Shown: positions 47,174-57,876 of the stretch, piece after piece | Numbering within the stretch: the stretch's first letter is position 1 | How the letters are laid out: each line of letters opens with the position of its first letter | Assembly (NCBI RefSeq): GCF_022605165.1 | Contig: NC_063079.1 | Location: 10,001 to 74,000, forward strand | DNA length: 64,000 nt | Reading direction: 5' to 3' | Origin: Purpureocillium takamizusanense | Lineage: Eukaryota > Ascomycota > Sordariomycetes > Hypocreales > Ophiocordycipitaceae | The notes under the pieces: generated by a model | Databases searched by the model: none | What the model was told of the DNA's origin: nothing | The model's input: only the letters and a program-made list of their open reading frames with translations | Position numbers and translations under genes: made by a program

Positions 47174-47756
47174 CCGACTTAGGCATGTAAAATATCCGAG
47201 ATTGCTCCGCGTCCGATGTCGCCAAGCAACCATTCGTTGGTGCCTTGTTATTCTTACCCCGGGGCCGTAAATTTCTGGCGCTTGGACACGGTAAAGGACA
47301 GCTGATCTTCCGGGCCCAGTAATTGAGCCATACATGTCACTTAAAGCAAGGCTCACCAACTGTAGTGGGCCGGAGGCCGGCCCGCCCTCCGCTTTCAATC
47401 TGCGCAAGCATGCTAACCCATCGTCTCCGCGTTCAACGTGACAAGAAAAGCACAACTGCTTAGAGACATGTGCATGCTGGCTTTGCTGTCATTAGTAGAA
47501 CAGACCCGTGCCTTGCCTCCAGAAAAGTCGCCACTTCCATGCAGTATTGACGTCTGAGTGTTATCGCCATATGCTATGCTGTCGCTTTCGTAGTCCACGT
47601 TTCTCACCGAAGCCAACAATGCTAACATCGCCTGTCAGGACGACATTGTTTCTTTATCTTTACACCGCCACCAGATGACTCATATCAAGTTACCCGTGCG
47701 AAATATTTGACTGTCGTCACATGTTGAACAAGACCCCTGCTTCATGTCCGCAATAA
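47174..47756. other. Intergenic region between LINE tail and regulator gene
   Basis: Normal composition, abruptly different from the RIPped block. No gene supported. It should contain the poly(A) region of the regulator gene. Confidence 0.5.
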
Positions 47757-50199
47757 CTACAGACCCATCCACTCATCAATGGCCCGACCAAAGTCATTGG
47801 CCTGGAAGAATGGAGGCTCGTAAGTACTGTCACTACCCATACCTATTAGAGAAGATGGACCCGTGGGCATTATTTCAGGTCCATGAGCAACGCTTTGAGT
47901 GTCTGGCGGGGTGATATTGTCTTCAGGAGCGTATGCGGGCGATTCTCTGGGCACCGTCTTGTGCCCTGAGATTCCAGCATAGCCGACCAGGTCGTAAGCG
48001 GCATCGACTCTGTCGTGTTCATTCTCTCTTGGCGTGGCCGGAATTTGTGTGAGCGAGGAACCAAAGATGGACTGATCCAGGCGGGAGAAATCGCGTCCCG
48101 CTTTTTCGTATATCAACATGTTCCAGAGCAGTTTTGAGTCTATCGACAAGCATAGTGGTTCACTGGTACCATCGTCGCAGCTCAATCCTTCTTGTGTTGG
48201 AGCCAGAACCACGCTTTCCTGCAATACCAGCAGGTTTTCCGCCTGTATGCCGGGTGTCAAGTGGCCAGTGGTTAGGGTTACGATAGCGGAATACGAATTA
48301 GAGAGGGTTGACATACCATGACCGCGGCGCTTGGCCACATAGTCCCCATGTTCCGTAGGAAGTTCGTGCATTTATCAAATCCTGCTTGAGACCTGTCGCA
48401 GAGGGCTTGTTCCTGAACGAAACTATGTTGTAGATGAATGGTGGCGGTGATGGCGATGCAATGCGCCAGCGTAGGATCAGATAATTGCACTGCTTTCTTA
48501 TCCATGGTATCAATGAAATACATAATCCATCCAGCATGACGAGTGATAAGCTCGTATGACTGGTGGATGAAAGATTGTGGCATGGTGTGACGGAAATTGC
48601 GAAGGCGCATGGACAGGAGAAATGGGTGGTTGAGAAGGCATGGGATGGTTGCATAGATGATCTGCATGAAGAAGTAGGGGCCCCAATAGTGGCGCCGCTC
48701 CTGTAAAGACTCGGGTCGTTTTTCTCCAAATCTGTTTCGGTAGAAACGGTACCTCAGGGGGATTGTGCTATCGACCTCGAGGTGGCGCTGCATTACGCAC
48801 GAGTAATCAGATTGCGAGTTCCAAGGTGGTGGTGCATCAGGTCCAACGACAGAAGCAGCGTACATCCTGGCCATGTGCCACACCTCACTCAATTGATACG
48901 TGTACTTTAGAATTCCTTTGTCAAGTAGGGTCGTTGGAAGGGCATTTGAGGCCCCCGCAGACCCCTGCGCGGTCCAATTGTAGCTAGTGAGCCCTGATCG
49001 CACGGAAAGGTTGTGAGACGTCGCCAGTGCGTTGGAGAGCCTCATGTTCTTGGAGACGCATCCTTGAAGATGCTGGAGCATTGAAATGCTGGCTATGCAG
49101 TCACTGCATTCTTGCGGATCTCCAAGGGCGTAATTAGGCGGAATGCTGTTAGCGAGACCAGCTGCGATGCCGACGTCGATCTCAGCTAGAGAAGGATTGC
49201 CCTCTGTCCACATAGATAAGTTCAGTTCTATCAACGCGACACGGTCTCGGTACCGTATCAAAGTCACATCATGGCTCACCTGCAAAGTCCACCAAACTCA
49301 GCAGACAAAAAGTCTGCAGAGTCGAAAGCTCGACTTGACTGTGTATCACTGAGTTCATGGCTAGGCCGCGTGATATGTTCGCCATGGTGGTCAGCCGCTC
49401 TTGAATCTCTGATGTGAGGTTTCCTGGGGGGAAGCGTAGGCTCAGGGCCTGCAATGCTAGTAAGAGGTGACGATCTCTTGACGCGATTGTATCCAAGAAG
49501 TTATCTGCTCGGAAAAGAACAATTGGTTGGCTGTGGCACCAAGTAAGATATGCCTGACCGGCCGCCCGTAGGGTTGCCTCGCTTAGATCAAAAGAGTCAG
49601 TGGCGGCAGAAGAGCAGACCGGATGCGATTGCTCATCGTCCACACTACCCTGGAAGCTGTCCTGTCTGGAGCCAGCGCTGACCGCGGGCCATGATCCGCT
49701 CGTGAAAAGGAACGAGGCCGGTGTCGAGGTCTGGCCGGGAGGCGCTTCTTGGCGAGCCATTGATGCACTGGCCGGTCTGTTCGCATGATAAGTGATTATT
49801 CAATCGTACCGGAGGAAAGGAATTGCCTCCAGTATACCTACAGAAGCTGCTCAATTAGCCGGCTCATTTGGATCTCCAAGTTGTCGATCCTTCGCTCCTG
49901 GTGAGGCGGGTTAGTGAAAAGTTGCGGGAGGCGCGAGACGGGGTCAGAAGGTCCACCATCTTTCCGTTCAGCTTCTTGGCTTCGCTCTCTTCTTCATTAT
50001 AGACACATTGCTGCCCCAGGCGTTGACAATATGAACACGCAGGACGCTCTCCAGGACATCTTGACTTCTTGCGCCTAAGTTGGAATCTGAGCATTGGAGA
50101 CATGAAAGCGAGCGCGGCGAAACAGCCACGGAGATGCGGGGCGCACCGGCAGGGGTCGCAGGCTTGCCGCGCCCGTTTGGGAGGTCGCGTACCCTCCAT
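47757..50199 (-). CDS. Zn2Cys6 transcription factor with fungal-specific regulatory domain
   Basis: Six exons on the minus strand, about 50199-50147, 50074-49957, 49897-49842, 49776-49280, 49203-48317 and 48242-47757, give about 698 residues. The zinc cluster (Cys14, 17, 24, 31, 34, 41; C-x2-C-x6-C-x6-C-x2-C-x6-C) is complete only after the first splice, which falls inside it. A short coiled-coil-like segment follows (ERRIDNLEIQMSRLIEQLL). The middle region is typical of the Fungal_trans domain (LCLLSLVDFA-type helix, then a long helical domain). Acceptor choice for exon 4 (49776 or 49767) and exon 5 is the least certain part. It should act in the nucleus as a DNA-binding regulator. The divergent P450 gene is a possible target. 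Confidence 0.85.
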
Positions 50200-51706
50200 A
50201 GAACCGCAAACCCAAGGTTGCCCAGCTGTGTTTCGGCAGCTGGGTGAGGTTGCGTGGGCTAAAGGATGCAGAATCGCAAGACGGCAGCGCCTTTGCACCC
50301 ATCGGGACCACGTGGTGTAGCCGAGAACTTGGCCCGTTGGTTGTTGGTTGTTGGTAGTGGGTTAGTGAGAGACCTAACAGCGGCTTATACGTGCCCGAAG
50401 CACTGTGTGTAGGAGGTGACGTTGCAGCGACATTGGATCATGAGGTCCAGATAAGCAAGACAGACCATAGCTTGATGGACAGACTGCCACTGCTGCTGTG
50501 CAACATTCCATTAAAGGCTCAGAGACGATGAATGGCAACGCGCCACAACGTGTTGGGATGCTCCTCTCCCCGCGACCCGAGGTTCCTGGCGGGTCTCTTC
50601 AAACGTGCGCCCCGATCGCCAACTTGCAACTGATCGACATACAGCTAATCACGCCGCAGCCACTAGCCTCACTTGTTGATGCTCGATGTAAGCGTTGGCT
50701 TAAATTACCCAATTGCCTTGGCACGTAGTAGCACCACGATTTTGAGCTCGCCAAGATTGCCAACTTGAGCCGCATAGCGAGTGTGATACCGTAACCAGGC
50801 GGGATCCCTTGCTTCTGTGTGAAGAGTAATGTCCAAATAGCGTTTTGGTAATCGCCTTGACGTCTCACGTTTTAGTATAGTCGTGCATTCTCTGTAGTGT
50901 GCCAGACATCTTCATGCCATGTTCCTGCTAATATTAAGCGCGTCCGACAGCAGTCAAACGGCTGCTGAGCTGGGATAAATGCGGCCCTCGTAGGCTACGA
51001 TCCGCAAGCGGTGGTGCGAAAGTGGCACTGTAACCTGCTGCAAATGGGGCTCGCGATAGGTAGGGCGCTTCGTAGGCGCCGCGGGTTTAGCGAGCCCCGG
51101 AGGCATAAAAATGCACAATTGAGGCCAGAGACCCTATAAAGGAAGTGTGGAATACGCCGGTCACTGACTCATTGCGACGATGAAAAGATAAAACACGCTA
51201 TAGTATTGATATTCTGAAATGTTGCACTTTCCGAAACTCTTCGTCCGCGCCGTTGCTGCCCGATATCGCTATAGGTGACATCCCCGCTGCCAATAGCAGT
51301 GCCAGACCATTGTCGGGAGATATCTAGGGCACCCCTCTTCATAAGGGAGAACATTGGGATACTCTGTAGTACCCACGTAGTTATGCTCTGCAGTACGGTA
51401 AAAGCAAGAACAAGGATCACATGCAAGCGTCCCCTCTTCTCTGCTAGGCCCGGACATTAGCCTTATTACCCGTTCATGTACGTCAAGCAGGCCTGTTCAC
51501 ATGATCCGTGAACAGATATGGCGGAGCAACCACTGCTGTGCATGAGGTCAAATAGATCTTTCTTCATCCGACGCCCTGGATTCTCTGCTTGTCTCTACGT
51601 TTGTTATACCGCTCCCCCTCACTTTTGTACTCTCACACCTTCATTGCACGACTCATCTCCTTCTATTCAGTGTACAGGCGCCGGGGTAACACCGCCAGCC
51701 GGTGTC
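50200..51706. promoter_or_regulatory. Divergent region between regulator and P450 genes
   Basis: About 1.5 kb. It must hold the regulator and P450 promoters. No CGG-N-CCG array typical of zinc-cluster binding was confidently identified by eye, and no gene is supported. Confidence 0.45.
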
Positions 51707-53606
51707 ATGTTTGATGTCTTTGCGTCCTTTGGGGGCGCGACAAGGACTGGTCTCATTGTCGTGGCTGCGTGGGTCGCCTACCACGTAGTCCGCGCCGTGT
51801 ATAACATCTCGCCGGTCCATCCTCTCTACAAAATCCCCGGTCCAAAGCTTGCTGCTGCTACGTACTGGCCTGAGTTCTATCATGATGTGATCCTCTTTGG
51901 CCGCTATAGCGGGCAAATCCAAGCAATGCATGCGGAATATGGTGAGTCGTTCTCATTCTCGTCGCAGGTGGGCTTTGGCTGCGTACAAGCGTGGCGATTC
52001 AAAGAAACAAGGTCTCTCACAATGTATCCATAGGTCCTATTGTTCGAATTAGTCCTCACGAAGTCCATTGCGATGACCCCAAATTCGCCGACGAGATTTA
52101 CGCCACCAGCGGAAGAAAGCGTGACAAACCGCAACACCAGATCAATGGATCAGCGTAGGCAGACCCAAAAGCCGCTTTTTCTTTATCATACACTGTATAA
52201 AGCCACTAATGACCGGATTCTATCTAGCCTTGGACACTCTGGATTCGGCACCAAGGACCACGACTTGCACCGCATCCGTCGTATACCGCTGGCCAAATTC
52301 TTCTCGAGGAGCATGATCTCGCGCCTCGAATCAGATATTCGGGCTCTAGCTCAGAATCTGTGTGACAAACTGTTGACTCACGCTGGCGCGCCTGCCTTTG
52401 ACGTGACAATGGCGTACAGCTGTTTCACCTCTGATGCTATCTCGCGCTACTGCTTCGGCGAGTCATTTGGCTTTCTCGACCAGGAGGGTTGGTACCCCAA
52501 CTTCCGCGAGCCGACCGCCGCAATCCTGAAGCCTGTCTTCATGTTTCGCTTCTTTCCATATCTCAAAAATCTGACAGTACTAGGAGAGTAGTGAGTTTTG
52601 CGCGTCTTTCTCCTCTCTACACCGGCGGGCTGTGGCTGGCCATTGGCTAAGCATCCCGACTTACGAGACAGTCTGGTCGATTACCTCCCGGAGGATATAG
52701 CACTGTTGATCCGAACCCTCAAGATCGATATACCTAATATGATCGCCAAAACCAAGGCCGACATGGACGCTGGAATACACTACGATCGCCCAACAATATT
52801 CAGATCGCTTCTCGAGTCCGACCTCGAGATGCACGAGAAGCAGCCACAGCGACTTGCCGATGAGGCTACGGCTGTTGTCGGAGCGGGCACCGAAACTACG
52901 AGCTGGGCCTTGGGTGTTATCACGTATCATCTATTGACAAAACCGGACATGTTGCAGAAGCTTCGCGCCGAGTTGTTGGGCGTCGTCGACGACCCATTGC
53001 GACTCCCGTCGTGGACGGTGCTAGAGAAGCTTTCTTACATGGGCGCCGTGATCCAGGAAGGCTTACGCCTCTCTTTCGGTGTGGCGGCACGGACCGCGCG
53101 CGTCCCGACCCGCGAGAGCCTGGTTTATCAGGGTGAGTTCAACAAGAAGCCTGTTCAACATGTGATTCCCCGAGGGTTCGCCATCGGCATGTCGGCGGCT
53201 ATTACGCACTTGGATGATCGAGTCGTCAAGAACCATCAAGAGTTCGCACCGGAGCGCTGGCTGGATGATGATAACCGGATCGAGCTTGAGCGCGGGATGT
53301 TGCCCTTTTCCAAGGGCAGCCGAGCTTGTCTGGGTATGAAGTGAGTGGGACTCGCCCCTGTCGATTCATTGAGCGAGCTTTGTGTTTTGCCTCAACCTGT
53401 CTTTTTAGGCTAATTGTTGTGGTCCGTTTAGTCTAGCGCTGTGTGAGCTCAATTTGGCCTTGGCAGCGGTGGCTTTGCGCGTCATGCCTTACATGGAGCT
53501 CTTTGAGACGACAGACCAAGACGTCCGCTATGATCACGACATGTTCGTACCCATGGCTAAGTCTGGCTCGATGGGTGTTAGGGTCAAGATGAACCACCCA
53601 AGCTAG
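51707..53606 (+). CDS. Cytochrome P450 monooxygenase
   Basis: Five exons, 51707-51941, 52034-52154, 52228-52590, 52672-53340 and 53432-53606, give 520 residues; introns are 73-92 bp. An N-terminal membrane anchor ([15 protein letters not shown]) is followed by the proline-rich hinge (KIPGPK). I-helix GAGTETT is at 310-316, the ExxR motif at 369-372 (EGLR), PERW at 433-436, and the haem loop [11 protein letters not shown] with Cys459. The third intron was placed with GTGAGT and GACAG ends; it restores the segment [15 protein letters not shown] and removes two in-frame stops. Class II, ER-membrane bound, NADPH-reductase dependent. The sequence resembles fungal P450s of secondary metabolism, but the substrate is unknown. 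Confidence 0.92.
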
Positions 53607-54890
53607 CGAATCGCAAAGCTGGCGGGCGTTCGTGTTCACTGGTAGGCCTGGGAAGTCAATGATGCATATCCATCACGAAGATCAATCCAAACTGACACAT
53701 GCCATGGTCGCGGGCTTGAAAGGCGTAGTGTTACAGCCCAATGAACTCCCAGCTGGCGCCAATGTTATAGTTATCTTTCTGTCCAGCTGCATATCGTTGA
53801 CCGGTTTGCGGCTTGGGTGCGGATCGGTAATACTTGCGGAGGAGCATCCTGCACTACTTGCTCGAGGCCCTGTATTGTACATGTTGATTGCATTATATCG
53901 GTGACATCTGCCACCTTGCGGGCCACACGCTCGTCACCGCCTATGATGAGCGACCGGAGAGTCAGATCTCGATTTAATAATATTGCAAGCGGCGCGGTGC
54001 AACCGAGTCACTTGTTGCTGAGCCTTGATCGTTTGGTACTGCGTTCCGAGTTCCCGCGTGGGTGATGGGTACCTGTGAGGGTCCAACAGCACAGGGTTCA
54101 GGCGTCAAGCCTGCCCCGGCTCATAACTTTTGGCAGGGTCCGGGGATGAGACGAAACTGTACGGTGATCCCCAAGTTTTTTATGTTGCAAAATATTGACA
54201 CTGCGGACTGGATGGCAAGTCAATCGGTTGGGGCTCGCGCTGTACTGTAAAACAGTCTGCGTCATACATCGTTTTGCGATTCTTTAGTCCGAGAGTGAGA
54301 GCCGGGACGCCTACCTGGGCCTCCAAGAAGAAACCAAGTGGATTTGTGCTTTTATCCCACCAGAGCTAATAACCCTTGTAAGCGGCGCCGGACGACACGG
54401 CGCGGGGCCGATTGTCATCTCGCTTCCATCAACTACGGGGCATCCGGGCAGGCGGATGGTCGACAGCGCCACGCGAAACGGAGCACCAACCCAGCAGCAG
54501 CATTGGCGACTGGGATCAGGTCTTGTATTAACCACGGGCAATCGCCAAAAAAACACAGACAAAGCTAATAAGTCGCGACAGGCGGCACCTCGGCATCTCC
54601 CAGACGCCCCACGACCCGAGCTGGGCGGGCTTGACGGACTACGTACAGCTTCATTAGCACCGTTTAACGTAACTAATCGTTTCATCAGTGGGCTCCGGGA
54701 ACCCAGGAGTGCTCTTCCCCCGAGCCCAGTGTTCAGCTACTTAGTATAGTCGTACAACTAGGGCTTCGCGCCCTTTCGAAACGGATGACGAGGACAAGAA
54801 AAGCCTGCGTCGGTTCCCGGAGAACGTCACTGAGCCTTTTCTTGTGTCGCACGTCTAGGCCCAGGGGCTTTATTTGGGAGACAGTGAGGC
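53607..54890. other. Intergenic, no gene seen
   Basis: About 1.3 kb of normal composition. Open frames here begin at non-ATG codons or lack protein character. It should contain the promoter of the 54891 gene. Confidence 0.5.
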
Positions 54891-56254
54891 ATGATGAACT
54901 CGGCTGTTGATCCCAACGCACGATACATCTCCCCAACTGGCCTGTCCCTTGCCATAGTCTGCGTCTCCCTCGTGCTCGTCTTTTTCTCCATCCTGACGAC
55001 TGGCCTGCGGGCCTACTCGCGATTCCGCGATGCTGTGCTTGGTTTCGACGATGGCCTTGCTATAGCTGGAACTGTGCGTTTCCCCCATTACTTATTTACT
55101 TACTCTATACCCAGTCGACGCCACTCGCGAGCAGCGATTCTAATTTTACGACCCGTGACAGATTTTGTACACCGCGGATGTCGGACTGGCTTGCTATGCC
55201 TGCTGGGCGGGCCTGGGATACCGAGATGCGAAGCTCAACGCCTGGCAGTCGGAGCGCGCCATGGAGCTCTACATCATCTGGATCCTCGTCTACGTTGGAG
55301 CTTTGGCACTTGTCAAGTCGTCTGCCTGTGTAAGCATCTACCGCATCTCCGTTGCCACCACGGGGTTTCGCGTCGCCGTTTGGTGCCTCCTCTTCGTCTT
55401 GTGGGCCTCGTTCTTGGTCACCTTTATCGGCACACTGCTCTACTGTCGACCGATTCAAGCAATCTGGAATGTTGATCTCATCCTCAACGGCAACGGCCAC
55501 TGTGCGCCGGCCTCTACGTTCATCGCCCTTGGCCAAGTCGCCACGGGTACCACTATTGCAACCGACTTGGGGCTGGTGGTTGTGCCAGCGATCCTGCTTC
55601 GCCGCACGCAGATGAAGACGCAGGCCAAGGTGCAAGCGTTCTTTCTCCTGTCTTTTGCGTCCATGTAAGCCTGCCTCATCGCTGGATATAGGCCGTGTGA
55701 GTGCGGGCTTGCTGACGATACCAGCGCATCCATCATCACTATAGTCCGCATTCCCTATGTCAACCGCTTTAGCTCACCCACAGATCTCAAGTGTGAGTAT
55801 GCAATCGCCCCTCAACCCAATTATTACTCCATCAGCAGCTGATGGATTCAATATTGCAGTCTGGATAGCGCACATTATGCTCTGCTCGAACATCGAGACC
55901 GGCATCGGCTGCATCGCCACTGCCATTCCCTCTCTCCGCCGTCTGTTCCGCCGCAATGTTGGTAGTGCCTCCAGCACACCGAATTCGAACCCCGCCCGCA
56001 GTTCCCTGTGGACGTTTGGAGGCCGATCTACCAACAAAGTAGACGGCAACCGCTTCCACAACCCAACCGACCAGGGTTTCAGCCTCGCCACAGTCCACGC
56101 CAGGCCAGCTGATGACAGCTGGCAGAGGCTACAAGACGGAGATTCAGACTCGGGAAACCTCCTACCCGGTGAAAATGGCAAAGGTATCAGGGCTGAGTAT
56201 TCCTACGCTATCCAGATGGAGCGGGAGAGAGCAGCTGGGGAACAAAGGTTCTAG
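54891..56254 (+). CDS. Rhodopsin-domain (SAT4/Pth11-like) seven-helix membrane protein
   Basis: Four exons, 54891-55073, 55162-55664, 55725-55792 and 55860-56254, give 382 residues. Helices begin at SLAIVCVSLVLVFFSIL and continue through the DVGLACYACWAGLGYRD, YIIWILVYVGALALVKSS and VWCLLFVLWASFLVTFIG segments. Family hallmarks include an acidic pair after the first helix (GFDDGLA), YCRPIQAIWN and the FSSPTDLKFW-IETGIG block across the last two introns. A polar C-terminal tail of about 110 residues follows. Family members are plasma-membrane proteins, some of which sense surfaces or ligands and act with heterotrimeric G proteins. No CFEM domain is present. Either of the two ATGs (54891, 54894) could be the start. 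Confidence 0.88.
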
Positions 56255-57450
56255 GGGTAACTAGCTTGCCGCTGAATCCTGTCTGGGATCGCACAATCTG
56301 GCCAGTGCAATGGTAAACACTGCGTCGGCTAGCTAGAGCTACACGCCCAACATTGTTCTCATCATCAGCGATCCAAATCCCCAGGCAACGGGCGAGCCGC
56401 AGTGCGAAGCCGCAGGGCGAGCCCGACGCGCGCGGACTGGCCGTGGTGCTATGGATTGGTGCTTCGCCGGTGCACTTTGATGAAATGTTCGTATCTGGAT
56501 GGAGCTGGTCGCAGCATAGATGCATCCACGGCTCTGTGGATCAGATGAGGTGTGCCCCTGGCCCAGGTTAATCCGGACAATTTCTCTCGGTGATGGAGGC
56601 GACAAAATGTGTCCGGACGCAGGCGCATACCCAGGCATCTGAGCTTATTACACATTGGTGCATGAGGCCGAGTTCAGCATTCCGCCGCCGGGGAGCCTCT
56701 CAAGACAAGCAAGTCGCTGCTCGAGGCGGGCGCGTTGCAGGTCAGCGGGGCCCATCGTTGGCACCAAATTCCATGCAACCGCGAAGCGCAGAGCGTTGTC
56801 ACTGTGGCCGCTGCGTCGTGAGCTGGGATGAGGTGGTGGTGGTGCATCAACGGCACTTGCGGCGTCGCCTCCAAGAAGCGCCGGGAGCTATAATAGCCGA
56901 CATGGATGGATGGCTTCTGCCCGAAAATTCACTGCCCATGGAACGTTGGCAGTGCGCGGCCACAGCGGACTCACATGCAACACAGGTATGGATCCTGCAC
57001 AGTGAGGTGCCCACTATACTGCCCCGATAGAGGGTTCCCCAGGGCACCCGACGAAAGCTACAGGGGGTGGAGGCAGCACCGCCGTGGCTTCCAGCAGGCG
57101 CATGGCCTGAAGCCCCTGTGTCGCGTGAACAGGGGTGGCCAGGGTGCAGCCGCACAAAGAAGTGTTGGTACTCCAGCGAACGGTACGAAGTAGTCGCAGG
57201 CAAATGAGTGCACATCATCAGAGCTGCCCGCAACGCAACGTCTTCTTGGGAACAGACACACGTTTCGGTCAATGGCCAACTTCGCTCCGTGGTCAATGCA
57301 GCTGGTCGAATTGAATCAAGACAGCTTTTTTGGGGGGCGATCAGCTGGCTAACAAGGAAACGTCTGCAACTACCCTTATCCTGTTGATGGCCTGCTTTGC
57401 GGCTCCCATCCCTCATATCCACAGCGTTGATCCGAAAAGTGTTACGCATC
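56255..57450. other. Intergenic, no gene seen
   Basis: Long open frames on both strands (for example minus 56847-57479) are rich in Arg/Ser and show no domain; their frames mirror each other, as expected of chance GC-rich ORFs. No repeat noticed. Confidence 0.5.
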
Positions 57451-57876
57451 CTAGAACCTTTCATTCTTACAACTGGCAATATCCAACGACCCTCCCGTCA
57501 CGGGTATGTGCTTGCAGCCCTGGATCCTAAAGCTCTTCATTTTCTGGCCGGCTTTACTGCTGTTCTTGGACCATTTTGTGGGTATCAGGAACCCTTTGTG
57601 CGCAGCTGTGGCGGATCCGAGCTTCTTGCCGCGACAACCGATGTCGCTGTGGATAGAGACAGAACAGCGAGTCCAGATGAAGCTACAGAACTCAAAGGAG
57701 CCGACGCCCTTGGAAGTAATTGAGTCGTCGAAATTGTAGCAATCGTTATCCCCGAGACTGCTGTGGTAGTGGCGCTCTTTTCCCTTTTGATCCTTGTCGG
57801 TCCAGACGGTAAAGCTCCAGGCGTCTGTGCCGACAATGGCAATCGTAGCAATGCTGAGAAGTGTGGAAGGCTTCAT
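57451..57876 (-). CDS. Small secreted cysteine-containing protein
   Basis: 141 residues from an ATG at 57876, with no intron needed. Residues 1-19 form a signal peptide (MKPSTLLSIATIAIVGTDA). The mature part has six cysteines (Cys46, 64, 71, 81, 121, 136) and the rhythm C-YNFDD, V-SFEFC, CSVSIHSD-GC-G, MKSFRIQGC. This resembles fungal secreted proteins with a beta/gamma-crystallin-like fold, from memory. The pattern predicts three disulfides. Possible role outside the cell in host or microbe interaction; nothing in the sequence fixes it. Expression may be stress or host dependent. Confidence 0.7.
   Translation of the reverse strand: MKPSTLLSIATIAIVGTDAWSFTVWTDKDQKGKERHYHSSLGDNDCYNFDDSITSKGVGSFEFCSFIWTRCSVSIHSDIGCRGKKLGSATAAHKGFLIPTKWSKNSSKAGQKMKSFRIQGCKHIPVTGGSLDIASCKNERF

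Noticed and set aside
47413..47628. Minus-strand frame of 71 residues with an ATG
   Set aside because: No signal peptide, domain or splice support; isolated between LINE tail and regulator gene.
52589..52594. In-frame TAG TGA in the P450, first read as an inactivating stop
   Set aside because: An 81-bp intron (52591-52671, GTGAGT...GACAG) removes both stops and restores the family sequence [12 protein letters not shown].
56847..57479. 210-residue minus-strand frame
   Set aside because: Arg/Ser/Cys-rich composition and mirrored open frames on the other strand indicate a chance GC-rich ORF.
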